Shown: one piece after another, positions 10,834 to 21,140 of the stretch
Numbering within the stretch: the first letter of the stretch is position 1
How the letters are laid out: each line of letters starts with the position of its first letter
Assembly (NCBI RefSeq): GCF_901709675.1
Contig: NC_051087.1
Coordinates: 17,362,067 to 17,426,066 of the forward strand
From: Syngnathus acus
Taxonomy: Eukaryota; Chordata; Actinopteri; Syngnathiformes; Syngnathidae
DNA length: 64,000 nucleotides
Direction: 5' to 3'
Notes under the pieces: generated by a model
Told to the model about the DNA's origin: nothing
The model's database searches: none
What the model saw: the letters and a program-made list of their open reading frames with translations, nothing else
Translations under genes and position numbers: made by a program

Positions 10834-11175
10834 GTGTAGAGCAATGTTTCCCAAGGAATGTGCCGCCGCGGTACACTGGTGTGCCGTGAAAGATGTTCAG
10901 CTGTGCCGCAAAAAAATGTTTAATATTAACTACGTAGCGCATTGTAAACAAGATCACCAAACCACTAGTCAGTTAGCGCAAAGCCTGGTCAGCCACTTGT
11001 TTAACATCGCACAAATCTTCAGATTTCACGTTGTGTCGGTCTGATTGTGCTGCAGCGGCGCACATTCAGTTTATGCGTGCGCAGCTGTCTTATTATTGAT
11101 CTTATGACACAATGCTTGGGGCCAGTTTATATTTAGATAAGGGCCGCATTTGGCCCGCGGGCCGGACTTTGGTTT
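10834..11175. mobile_element. hAT-like repeat remnant
   Basis: Contains the GCCGCGGTACACTGGTGTGCCG segment typical of fish hAT MITEs and, near 11140-11173, a GGCCCGCGGGCCGGA end module. No bounded element could be drawn. Confidence 0.4.
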
Positions 11176-11345
11176 ATATTAATTAACACCTGCCTCCACA
11201 GTCTATATCAACTACAGTGAGCACGTGTGGAGGAAGGGGTGTGTTACGTATGTCAGGTGCCGGTGTTGTGCTCAATGAGGATTTTTCCCCTGCCGCGGGA
11301 GCGCGCACGCCTTGTTTGGAAAGCAAAAAAAACGATGCCGTACGG

Positions 11346-12449
11346 CAGGGGTCACCAAACTACGGCCCGCGGGCCGGATACGGCCCACGGGACCGTTTAA
11401 TCCGGCCCGCCAACCCTGAACAAATTGTATTATTAAACTTTTTTTGTTGGTCATTTTGCCTGCAATGACTGCGTTTCCCCAGTAGATGGGGAAGCGCTCG
11501 CCTGCGCATTTACTACCGGAAGCCGTGTCAGAAAGCTCGGTGCACACTCACAAGTGCGTGTACGTACTCAGTAGTACGGACATGGCGCACTCGCGCTCTA
11601 TTTGTATCAGTCCCGAATTTAGAGCGTGGGCTGTGACGACAGCATTCTTGTAATTCGCGCGCTGAGCTTTCAGATGCAGTTTTGCGCTAAAGCCACCCAC
11701 AAATCTTCCCCTGGAATCCTTCCATTAAAATGAGTCGCCCAAGGAAAAGCAAGGTGGACACAGTGCCGAGCGTTTAAAAGAGAGTGGCCAATTTGGCTCG
11801 ACGTACGCGACGTGACGTTCAGCCACATGAACGTCAACATCAAACCGTCACAGATCGAGGTAAACGGACCAACACCTCGGATCTCGCCTAAGAATTGCCA
11901 CAACAAATTTTACTCCAGACTATGACGGACTAGCAAACTTTAACAAAAAAGACAGCGGTGTCTACAAGCCTACTGGAACCTACAAAAGGATTATAAGGAA
12001 GGAACACAAGAACTTTAAGAGACTGCTCATATGTGTCAGAGAGATTCTGCTCTGACAACTGAGCTGAACTTTTATCTGTTAAGATTGTGCATGGCACAAC
12101 AGAAAGTTAATGTTCCATGGCTTTTTTTTTTCTATGAGGAACCCAGAGAGAGTTATTTAGTTATTATTTATTTCCTGTTTTTTCTGTGAAGAACTCAGAG
12201 AGGGTTATTTAGTTATTATTTATTTCATTAATAGTGTTATTATTTGTTTCCTGACTTTTTTTCTGTAAAGAACCTGGAAAGGGTTATTAAATAACCGTTA
12301 TTTGGTTATATGTGGCTTTCTGGAAAACAATAAATTTTTTAAGCTCCCCTACGATCGTCACACTTTTTCTGTTACAAACTGACACCGGCCCCCCATCAGA
12401 GAAGGGAAAAGTTATGTGGCCCTCACAGGAAAAAGTTTGGGGACCCCTG
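11346..12449 (+). mobile_element. hAT (Charlie-like) deletion derivative with perfect 8-bp target duplication
   Basis: Left end CAGGGGTCACCAAACTACGG and right end AAGTTTGGGGACCCCTG are terminal inverted repeats. The flanking CCGTACGG at 11338-11345 and 12450-12457 is a perfect 8-bp duplication. Inside, the transposase N-terminus (MSRPRKSKVDT, from 11729) is joined directly to a short C-terminal-like piece near 11840-11940, so the catalytic core has been deleted. Non-autonomous. Confidence 0.93.
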
Positions 12450-12545
12450 CCGTACGGCGTCAGCACTGTTGTTTTCAATAAAAATATGAAGGACACACGT
12501 TTGCGTCAGTCAATTTTCATATCATATCAAACAGATCATTTTCAA

Positions 12546-13265
12546 GATGGCGGCGCGTGCACACGCTGCGGCCTCTCTCTGTCCCGAACGGTGTTTTGTT
12601 TTGTCGTTCAATGTGGGTTTGTCCGCCAGTTTTGTGTGTTCGTCTCGTCGTACCGGGTTGTGCTTCAAGTGCGGCGGGCTGGTTCTGCTTGACATCGGCG
12701 AAAGCGAGTTTTGTGGCGATCTGCACTTTGAAGCGGGGACATTAAAGGCGCTCGGTCTGCGCCGTCCTGGAGCGTCGCCGGACTCGCCTGCTATTCTTCC
12801 CCCGGTTGGGCGTCCGGGCCTGGCTGGCGGCCACCCCAGCTCGCCCGGCCGTGCCTTCCACTCTTCTGGCGGACGTTCGATCGCTGGACATCAACATGCC
12901 TGCTGAGTTCTGCGGACCGGACAGTGCGTAGCTGCTGTGCGTCTGGAGCGGATGGCGCGCTATCGGGCGGACCGGGCCATTGTACGAGGGGGAACATCGC
13001 GTGGAGGTGGACTGTGCGTCTACATCCGTGAAGAATGGTGCCGGGACTTTGTTGTGGGATGCCAGCACTGCTCGCCACTGGCGAAGTTTGTGATCTCCGG
13101 GCTGTTGGGGTCCTGAACTCTCTCCCCGTTGTTTTACTTGTGTGTTAATCGTGTGCTGTGTCTCGTCACCGTGGGATAGGGGGAACGGTATTTCGGTTTC
13201 TTTGTGTGTCCTAGCATGAAGGAATTGACAATAAAGCTGACTCTGACTCTGACTCTGACTCTGAT
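12546..13265 (+). mobile_element. Internally deleted LINE: 5' end and endonuclease start joined to 3' tail
   Basis: Starts with AAGATGGCGGCGCG, a common LINE 5' motif. At about 12950-13095 it encodes the beginning of an APE endonuclease (ARYRADRAIVRGG, then GGGLCVYIREEWC). It then jumps to a LINE 3'-end-like segment (GGTCCTGAACTCTCTCCCC) and ends in AATAAAGC(TGACTC)n at 13231-13263. The reverse transcriptase is absent, so this 720-bp unit would need another LINE for mobility. Confidence 0.65.
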
Positions 13266-13474
13266 ATTTAGAAAGGATTTATTTCATTTTATTTCTTTAA
13301 GTTCATTCGCGTTCTGCCGTTGAAGCGAGGTGCGTTCAAAGACCAATCGTACAGACGGAACACTCAACCACGTCACCAAAAAGCAACGATATAATTACGT
13401 GAGCTCTTTGCATAAACCTCGATGCAAAGGAGCTCCACTTTTTGGGGAGCATTACATGCTACAAGGAGTATAGA
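13266..13474. other. Short gap without gene
   Basis: No coding or repeat signal recognised. Confidence 0.4.
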
Positions 13475-14778
13475 CCGTAATTTGCGGACTATAAGTCACG
13501 GTTTTTTTCATAGTTTGGGTGGGGGGGCGACTTATAATAAGGAGCGACTTATATGTTTTTTTTAAAAAAATTTCGAAAAAAAAAAAAGTGAAACCGCGAT
13601 AAACGAACCGCGATGTAGCAAGGGATTACTGTTTTTGAATTTCGAGTGACGTCAGCAGCACGACGCTAAGTGGCGCGGCGGTTGTTTACATAAAGGACAA
13701 AGATTGATCACGGGATGATGAAGATGCCCCACGTACTACCGGCATCATTCGCGGCTTTGTTTCTAAGTGACACGGCGGACGAAGAGTTTGAAGGATTTAA
13801 GGATTTGGAGTGACACAGAAGGTTTGAAAAACTATTATGGCTTTTACCCACGCCCGGTCCTACTCTAAGGAGCTCTCTTTCACCTCCGTGGATTGAAGTC
13901 GGGGGCCGGCGCTCGGCCGGGTGGCTGTCCAGGGACGGTGGATGGGGCTCGGACATGGCTTTTACGCACGCCCGGTCCTACTCTCCGGAGCTCTCTTTCA
14001 CCTCCGTGGATGGAAGTCGAGGGCCGGCGCTCGGCCGGGTGGCTGTCCGGGGACGGTGGATGGGGCTCGGTCATGGCTTTTACGCACGCCCGGTCCTATT
14101 CTATGGATCTCTCTTCCACCTTCGTGGCTGGAAGTCCACGCCGCCACACGCCTGGAAGTTTGTTTTGTTAAATAAAGAGCCGTTTACCAAACCCACGTCT
14201 TTCCTTGTACTTTGTTAGGGCTACAATATAGTTATATACTAAATCTGTGGAATAACGACGAGGCTGACGCAGGGCTCACGCGCGGCGTTGTTGACAAAGG
14301 ACGAGGAATTTGATCGATGGATTTAAGGATTTAGAGTGCACAGATGGTTTGATAATAGTATTGCTTATATAATAGTTTTTTGATTTCTAATTTATATATC
14401 GTTATATGGGCCTTTGGAATATTTTGAAGTGCAAGCGCCGTCAGCGGCGCGCACGCATTGTTGACAAAGGACGATCGATGGATTTAATGAATTGGAGTGA
14501 CACAGATGGTTTTATAAACGTGTTATTTATGTAATAGTTTTTTTTTAAGAACTGAATGTTACGTCAGGGCCGTTCTCAGCTCTTTGTTTGTGTTTATGTC
14601 ACGTTAGCATACCTACCGTTTAGCCTGTTGTTGCTCGTTCATGACTGTTCTTGGTGTTGGATTTTGTCGAATAAATTGCCCCCCAAAATGCGACTTATAT
14701 GTTTTTTTTCACTTTTTTGGGCATTTTATGGCTGATGCGACTTGTACTCCGGAGCGACTTATAGTCCGAAAATTACGG
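13475..14778. mobile_element. Pogo-like TIR element, copy A
   Basis: Ends CCGTAATTTGCGGACTATAA and TTATAGTCCGAAAATTACGG are terminal inverted repeats, followed on the right by TA (14779-14780); the left flank is GA, one change from TA. Direct copies of CGACTTATA lie just inside both ends. It contains a Tigger-like end sequence (GCAAGGGATTACTGT, 13618-13632), short acidic pieces that resemble a transposase C-terminus (DEEFEGFKDLE, 13779-13811) and a 118-bp tandem repeat. Non-autonomous. Copies B and C are at 36005-37178 and 21141-22295. Confidence 0.85.
13837..14155 (+). repeat. 118-bp tandem repeat (2.7 copies) with downstream AATAAA tail
   Basis: Units begin at 13837, 13955 and 14073, each ATGGCTTTTAC(C/G)CACGCCCGG, giving a 118-bp period. 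The array is followed by AATAAA at 14171 and the segment ACCAAACCCACGTCTTTCCTTG. The same cargo, with the same order, occurs at 36237-36595, and its tail in reverse at 22235-22295. The open frames across it arise from the repeat and are not genes. Confidence 0.9.
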
Positions 14779-14958
14779 TATTACAAAGGAGACCTTATAC
14801 TTAATTGTGATCATCATTCATCCATTTTCATTATTCAGGTATTTTCAAAGCAACATTTATTAATTTGCTTTAAACTGTAGCAATGTCAAACGTGTTCATT
14901 TAAGAAAAAGCCATACACGTTTTGTGACGAAATCATTCATAACGAGAATGAGTTAAGT

Positions 14959-15782
14959 CAGGGTTCGTCAACCCATGGCTCCGGAGCCACATGTGGCTCT
15001 TTCATCCTTCTGTTGTGGCTCCCTGTGACTTTGGAAAATAATGAGTATTTTATAAAAATGTAATTTTATTTTAGTTTGTTCATTTTAAAATATAATTGTG
15101 AATTTGAAGATTATGGTAAACTTGTAACATTAAAATTAAACGTTTTTAATATTTTTACCGCCCAAAATATGCGTCACATCCGCCGATGTGCGACATTCGA
15201 ATTCCTGGCGTCCCTCACGTCTGGCAGCCGGCGTCTTTCCAGCACACTACCAGCGTGATAACTATATATTAAGTGAAGTAGTCCTTTTTTTTAAATTCAG
15301 GAGGACAACTGGCTGCACACTCCAGTACACGCGATGGGACAGAAGCAGACTGCACATTTTTTTGGTTTGCATTGTTCGTTCAGTGCTGGTGGATAATATT
15401 TGGATAAGTTTGGATTTTTATCTCATAAATAAGAGGACAGGTGACTGCAGGCTGTTTGCATTTTTTGTTCAGTGGGTTGGGTAAGTTTGGATTTTTATTT
15501 CTTAAATACGAGGACTCAAATAGACACCGGGTATTTTATTTGAAATTAAGCATCAACCAAGTGTAAAATGCTTTTTGTTACATGCAGAAATAAAATTCTG
15601 TGTTCTCTGCAGCAGTTCGTTCATTTCATTTTCATAAATGCAATAGTTTTTTGTACATAGCATAATATATACATGCATAATATATATAATGATGTCAAAA
15701 TGGGTTGTGGCTCCGGGTGCTTTCTTTTCATTGGGGGGCGGTCCCAAATGGCTCTTTGAGTAAAAAAGTTTGCCGACCCCTG
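14959..15782. mobile_element. hAT MITE with 8-bp target duplication
   Basis: Left end CAGGGTTCGTCAACCCATGGCTC and right end AAAAGTTTGCCGACCCCTG match the TGGCTCTTT-type fish hAT MITEs. Flanks AGTTAAGT (14951-14958) and ATTTAAGT (15783-15790) agree in 7 of 8 bases. Interior AT-rich with no transposase. Confidence 0.88.
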
Positions 15783-15801
15783 ATTTAAGTGAATTGATTT
15801 T

Positions 15802-15850
15802 AATGAATGAATGAATGAATGAATGAATGAATGAATGAATGAATGAATGA
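15802..15850. repeat. (AATG)n microsatellite
   Basis: Twelve perfect AATG units. Confidence 0.97.
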
Positions 15851-16338
15851 TTGAGAAGAAATTTCAGTTCTGAAGGCTCCTTTTGTCCCAAGCAAAGTGA
15901 CAGGTGGTGGGGAGGGGATAAGAATTGTAACAGGAACTCTATAAAAATGCCAACCCGTGAGAATTTGTGCCCCCCTCCCATTTTGTGAATGGTAAGTCCT
16001 GGACTCCAACTGTTTTCTTTTTTGTCTTCCTCTGGGTCTGTTCAGGTAGTGTGTCAAATTTGAACAGGTTCCCTCATTTCTAGCTCAAGTTACAGGGGGG
16101 GAACAGATCCTCACGGCGGCCCCTTGAGGATAAGTTCTACCCCCCATTTTGGCACTGTCCCCCATCCCAGGCAACAAGATTCAACCTCTTGTGGTGTCTT
16201 TGCTTTGAAAGTATGCATTTGATTTACAGACTAGATTTACAGGGATGAGAACAGCAAATGAAAAAAAAACACTGAAAAGTAGCCGGGGTCGGTCTGGGGG
16301 CCGCATGCCCCACTGGGGGGCCCGCCACGGGCCAGGGT
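15851..16338. other. Non-coding gap
   Basis: No gene recognised; becomes GC-rich from about 16280. Confidence 0.4.
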
Positions 16339-16440
16339 CCACAGGCCCCTATTGGGGGCCACAGGGCCCACAGGCCCCTATTGGGGGCCACAGAGCCCAC
16401 AGGCCCAATGGGGCCGCAGGGGGGCCAGGGGCAACGCCCC
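16339..16440. repeat. 29-bp GC-rich tandem repeat
   Basis: Units start at 16339, 16368 and 16397 (CCACAGGCCCCTATTGGGGG and a diverged third copy). Each unit is itself palindromic around GGCCCCTATTGGGGGCC. The collagen-like ORF across it is a by-product. Confidence 0.8.
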
Positions 16441-16654
16441 AGAGGGGGCTCAGGGGGCAAAGGTCCCTGGAAACCCCTGGATTTTGGCAGTATAGCAACC
16501 CCAAAACCATTGATTTCATCAGTCAATTTCAACAGTTTTGTTAAAAAAAATATTCCTGCTTGGTGGGCTAACCAAGGTGAATATAATACATCAAAATGGC
16601 AAAATCAATTCTGGAGTTTTTCCTTTTGATGAAAACTGTTAATTTTTTGCAACA

Positions 16655-16655
<1 letters not shown>

Positions 16656-16715
<60 letters not shown>

Positions 16716-16716
16716 C
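16656..16716. repeat. (CT)n(ATCT)n compound microsatellite
   Basis: Continuous CT run followed by ATCT units. Confidence 0.97.
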
Positions 16717-16772
16717 ATTGAATAAACGATATCATGACAATAGCCTAACATTAGCTTACATGTAACATCATG

Positions 16773-17075
16773 TTACCTACATGCTTGTAAAAGTAAAAAC
16801 GTACCTTTGTGTTTTTTTGTTTTGATGTGCTCCTTAATGTTCGAAGCGCCGCGACCTCCATAGCTTATCACATCTTGACAAAGAATGCACAAAACCTTCC
16901 CCGGGACATCTAATTTACGGATATGTTCCATCAGGCAGGTGGTTATGGACTGTGTTCCGAGTTGTAAGATGACGCTGATCTCGAGCCATGCCCATCTGAA
17001 GCAGTTCCTGATCCCGTTCGACTTGTCTATTTCCCTGGCACGATCCTCGTCTTTTTTCTCTAAAACTTTCGCCAT
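16773..17075 (-). pseudogene. Zinc-finger fragment of a DNA-transposon-like protein
   Basis: A 100-codon open stretch containing one C2H2-type finger: C-L-C (CILC) followed by H and KKH in SNIKEHIKTKKHK. The finger is preceded by a degraded N-terminal stretch. The GRGASNIKEHIKTKKH pattern resembles BED-like fingers at the N-terminus of fish transposase-derived proteins. No catalytic domain follows: the sequence is open to 16773 and then only unassigned sequence and a microsatellite remain. The + strand LINE fragment begins immediately at 17100. I cannot say which transposon family it came from, and it could be a spurious ORF. Confidence 0.35.
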
Positions 17076-17099
17076 GCTGGCTACAACTTTTGCTAATTA

Positions 17100-17333
17100 G
17101 GCAAATGAGTACACTACATCCTGCACTGACTCTCCTGTGAAGCTCCTGAAGTATGCAGACAACACCACTCTCATCGGACTGATCCAGGACGGTGATGAGA
17201 CTGCGTACAGACAGGAGGTGGAGCGGCTGGTCCACTGGTGCAGCCAAAACCACCTGGAGCTGAACCCGCTCAAGACCGTGGAGATGACAGTGGACTTCAG
17301 GCGAGACCAAGTGCCGCTAGTAGAGACGAAACA
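17100..17333 (+). pseudogene. LINE reverse-transcriptase palm fragment (Rex/jockey type)
   Basis: About 78 codons covering the RT catalytic strand and following helix: LLKYADNTTLIGLIQDGDE, then QEVERLVHWCSQNHLELNPLKTVEMTVDFRRD. The catalytic motif normally F/YADD reads YADN here, so the second metal-binding Asp is lost. Both sides are cut: upstream by the zinc-finger fragment on the other strand, downstream by the 3' end of the minus-strand LINE at 17343. Known role of the intact protein: target-primed reverse transcription. Confidence 0.8.
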
Positions 17334-17342
17334 CAATTTTTA

Positions 17343-18350
17343 TCAGGTGCCACGTATGTTGTAAAGTCTGACAGCAGAGGGAATGAAGGACCTGCGGAAC
17401 CGTTCCTTCCTACACCGTGGGTGTAATATTCTGCTGCTAAAGGAGCTGCTCAGGGACCGCACAGTGTCATGGAGGGGGTGAGAGGTGTTGTCCATGATGG
17501 ATTTCAGCTTAATCAACGTCCCCCTCTCACCCACAACTTCAATTGAGTCCAGGGGACAGCCCAGGACAGAGCTCGCTCTCCTGACCATTTTATTCAGTCT
17601 CCCTCTGTCCCGGTCTGTTCTGCCCCCTCTCCAGCAGACCACAGCGTAGCGGATGGCAGAGGCCACCACAGAGTGATAGAAGGTCCTGAGGAGAGCCCTG
17701 CACACACCGAAGGACCTCAGTCTCCTCAGCAGGTGGAGGCGACTCTGCCCCTTCTTGTACAGGGCGTGGGTGTGATCAGTCCAGTCCAGTTTGTTGTTAA
17801 GGGGAACACCCAGGAATTTGTAGTCCTCCACTACCTCAATGTCCGATCCCTGGATGTTCACTGGAGTGAAGTGGGGTGCTGTCCTCCCGAAACTCACAAT
17901 CATCTCCTTCGTCTTGCCGGTGTTCAGCTGGAGCTGGTTGAGCTCACACCAGCTGACAAAGTCCTTGATGGCCGACGCTGTTTTACCACCGGGGTGTAGT
18001 CTGAGACCAGATGGACGAGGTTGTGATCCGAGCGACCAAGTGGGGGGAGGGGGGGATGAGGTGTATGCATCCTTGACGTTAGCATACAACAGGTCCAAAG
18101 TTCTATTGTCTCTGGTGTGGCAGTTGACATATTGAGTAAAGGTGGGTAGGGAAGAGGCCAGGGAAGCATGATTGAAGTCCCCGGAGATGAGGAGGAGTGA
18201 TTGGGGGTGCTGAGTTTGAAGCTCAGAAACGATAGAGTGGATCCAGTTCGCAGCGACAGCTGAGGGAGGGTTGTACACAGTTATAGCAATAACATGTGAA
18301 AACTCCCTCGGGAGGTCGTAAGCTCGCATGCTGACCACCAACAGCTCCAA
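17343..18350 (-). pseudogene. LINE with internal deletion: endonuclease fused in frame to RT C-terminus
   Basis: One open frame of 335 codons. Residues 1-85 are the second half of an APE endonuclease (LLLISGDFNHASL, TFTQYVNCHTRDNRTLDLLYANV). Residues from about 120 are the RT thumb and C-terminus (TGKTKEMIVSFGR, YKFLGVPLNNKLDWTDHT, then VLGCPLDSIEVVGER, FIPSAVRLYN). The RT fingers and palm between them are missing, yet the frame is unbroken. A homologous 3' fragment lies at 52083-52346. Loss of the palm makes it inactive as an RT. The open frame may be chance or may reflect deletion in a recently active copy. Confidence 0.8.
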
Positions 18351-18657
18351 GTTGGTTTATTTACATTTCAAAAACCAGAAGCCATTCATTTACAAATGTG
18401 ATTGCACTTTAGTTTACATATTTAAATGTTCAGATATTAAGATGTGATAGACAGTTTTTGCATGATTTGAATGAGGCAAAATAACATGCCTTTTCTCTCG
18501 AATATATTGTTATAATCATTTGTTTCAGATGTACTGTAATTATTTTCTGTATAAAAATTTAATTTGGTGTTCAAAAAGTCTTTTTCAAACTTCAGTCTTG
18601 AAAAAGAGGGGGTCGTCTTATAATCAGGGTCGTCTTATATTCGGGCCAATACGGTAT
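18345..18657. mobile_element. Right-end fragment of a TIR element (ATAAGACG subfamily)
   Basis: About 310 bp matching 41537-41817, ending GTCTTATATTCGGGCCAATACGG at 18655 followed by TA. The left end of this copy is missing. Confidence 0.8.
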
Positions 18658-19560
18658 TCAACAATTGCCTTTACTTTTTCCAGAGTTTCTTTTATTGCAG
18701 TCATGCCACTAATGACGATTAAGTTGAGGGTGTGGGCAAAGCGGAAAAGGTGAGGCCAACCTGTGATCTGAATTGCTTTTACTACATTTGTACCATTATC
18801 AGATACACAGGCACATATCTTGTCTGAAATGTCCCATTCCCTTGCAACTCTTACGAGCTGCTCCGATGGTTGATTGGATGTGTGTGTCTCGCTCATTTCA
18901 AAACATTCCAGCAGGACAGTGACCATCTCATAATTGTCAATGAAATGGCATGTCACTGACATAAATGATGTTGTGGTCCTCGATGTGCAGCAGTCAGTGG
19001 TCAAACACACAGCCTGGGCTCCTTTCACCCTTTCCTTCATTTTGTTCAACGGTTCTCTTGTGCAAATCAGGGATGACTGTATTTGACAAGGTTTTCCTGC
19101 TAGGTAGGACATGGTTTGAATTCAGTGCCTTTGTAAATTGGCGAAATCCAGGGTCTTCTACTATGGGGTAGGGTTGAAAACCCCTTGCAATCCCTTGCAA
19201 TCATTTTCATCCAAGGCCTTTTGCCTAAGTGGGTCAATTGGCCTTGAAACAAAATGAGTAAGTCTGGTTTGTCTGGCTTGAACAGTGCTTACTCGAGCAG
19301 TGCTGGTAGTAGGTTCAGTCAGGCGAAGGTCTTCTCTCACCTCTTGTAGCTGGACAGTTGGTTGCTAATTTCTTATTTGGCTCAGAAGATTGGCTGTAGA
19401 TCCACCTTTTGTTGAAAACTTTGCTTTGCAAATGTTGTATGCTGCAGCTTTATCACAAATGTAATTAAATTGGGTCCACACAGCACTTCTTCTTCTTGAC
19501 TCACTTATCTTGTAATTCACTGACAGGCTGACTCTTCTGATAACTTCAGCAATAGAAAAA
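18658..19560 (-). pseudogene. hAT (Ac/ZBED-like) transposase, N-terminal half, broken
   Basis: Reads on the minus strand from about 19560. A degraded BED-finger region (RRSAVWTQFNYICDKAAAYN, then STKGGSTANL) is followed by the linker (GFRQFTKALNSNHVLPSRKT at about 19140) and the start of the RNase-H-like fold (18624-19112). There the residues LTTDCCTSRTTTSFMSVTCH, then VSDNGTNVVKAI and FAHTLNLIV are recognised. The Cys in TTDCC replaces the usual Trp. Frames change between these blocks, so it is a pseudogene. The C-terminal catalytic Glu and dimerisation region are absent; homology stops where the TIR-element fragment begins (18657). Confidence 0.78.
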
Positions 19561-20023
19561 ACTTACTACGACGAAGTGATGAGGGTGTCATGGGGTTATA
19601 AAATTAACAGGAGGGAGAAGGGTTTAGGCATGTGTTTGTAAACATTGTACTGTAATTCAAGCATTGTGATGGTCGGGTGCCACCCCCTCTCTCCCGCCGC
19701 CCGGAAAATGGTTTAGTCCGATCCAGGTGACGGAGGCGCTTTAACCCTATAAGTTTTTCTTTTTGTTCAAACATTACCCAAAAGCCTTATAGGATAAGGT
19801 AAAGCCCTCCCATACTCCGACAACGGACCACCATAATACTCTCTCATTTTGTGCGCAACCGTGGCGATTTGCTGTCCTGTATTTGTTGTGGAAGACACAC
19901 AAACCTACATTTGTTTTTTGGGGGGACACCAACACAGGGTGGCAACGCGCCCTGTGTGTTTTGTTTTCATTTAACAATGTTGGGACTTACGTTTTCATGC
20001 GCTAAAATAAAAACAAGCATGCA
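19561..20023. other. Non-coding gap
   Basis: No gene or bounded repeat recognised. Confidence 0.4.
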
Positions 20024-20366
20024 ATAAAGTTGAAGAGGAGGCACTCCCGGCTCTTCATGTGCTTGCACATTAGCCGTTAGCTTGGAGAAAACGAGCACGA
20101 AAGAGGTGGTGTTTCAGTCTTTCCTTGGCAAATTTCAAACCAGCAATCTAATGTGAAATTGCAGTAGATATATTGGATGACAATATTTAGGCATACATAT
20201 GCATACACATGTTATTAAAAACTACTGTAAGTATTATGAAATAAAGATTTCCCAAAGAGAAGCATAATCTCCCCGCTGTTGCATACCGGCGCATCTTCAT
20301 GCAATAAAGTTAGCCGTTAGCTTGGAGAAAACGAGCACGAAAGAAGTGGTGTTTCAGTGAGTGGTT
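20024..20366. repeat. Partial direct duplication around TTAGCCGTTAGCTTGGAG
   Basis: Segments near 20070-20120 and 20308-20358 share TAGCCGTTAGCTTGGAGAAA, the following ACGAGCACGAAAGA and GGTGTTTCAGT with few changes, about 238 bp apart. Confidence 0.75.
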
Positions 20367-20394
20367 CTTTCTTTCCTTGGGAATTTGTAAATCT

Positions 20395-20870
20395 ACATTC
20401 TGGTTCACAGAGTTCATATTCACTCACTGAATTGTTCACAGAGACGCAACACGTTCACTGACTGGTCCGTTGATGCACGGGAAAGCAGTTCTCTCATTGA
20501 CTCTTTCGCAAACGGGAAAGTCAGCACTTGTTCACTCACTGATCTGTTCTTGCGACGAACGGGAAATGCAAATCACTCACTCACTGACTCGTTCACTCAG
20601 AGATCCGTTCAGTTGAGAACAGGAAATGCAATTCATTGACTCGGTTGTGAACAGGAAGTTACGTCACTTTTTCGTTTTGTTTTACGGCGAGGTGGCACCA
20701 CCTTCAATGCGCATTACCTACTGTGTGGGATAAGTTACATCATATATAAGTCTTATGAACTGAAAAAAGAACGAATCACTCCAGGAACTGATCCGTTCAC
20801 TCACGTTCACTGAAAAGATTCGTTCTTTTAAACAAATCGTTCACTCACGGGTCAACACTACCAGAAATGC
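20395..20870. mobile_element. hAT-like MITE end rich in GTTCACTCACTGA subrepeats
   Basis: At least six degenerate copies of GTTCACTCACTGA(C/T)(C/T)CGTTC, ending AACGAATC..ATCGTTCACTCACGGGTCAACACTA, a familiar fish MITE terminus. No left end was found, so family assignment is tentative. Confidence 0.5.
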
Positions 20871-20879
20871 ATGCTGTGC

Positions 20880-21140
20880 TGACGTTGGACTCATCGTCAG
20901 TTGCGGTTCCAGTTATTCCACAGGCCTATATAACTATATATAAACTATATATCAGATAACTATAACATTAATAACAATTTTATAGAACCATCCGTGTCAC
21001 TCCAAATCATTGAATCCATCGAAATCTTCTTCCTCTGTGTCACTTAAAAAATAACGCCGCTGCTGACTCCGGAAGAAAATGCGGCCCTGACGTCGGACTC
21101 ATCGTCAGTTGAGGTTCCAGTTATTCCACAGGCCTATATA
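20880..21140. mobile_element. Internal part of a pogo-like TIR element
   Basis: Shares TCGTCAGTTG, CCAGTTATTCCACAGG and the CCAAATCATTGAATCCATCGA modules with copies A-C. Copy C is inserted into it at TA 21139-21140. Confidence 0.65.

Noticed and set aside
13708-14218. Overlapping ORFs on both strands in the 118-bp repeat (also 36235-36594)
   Set aside because: The 118-bp period is not a multiple of three, and the ORFs have no protein-like conservation between copies; by-product of GC-rich repeats.
16224-16544. Collagen-like Gly-Pro ORFs on both strands
   Set aside because: Explained by the GC-rich 29-bp repeat.
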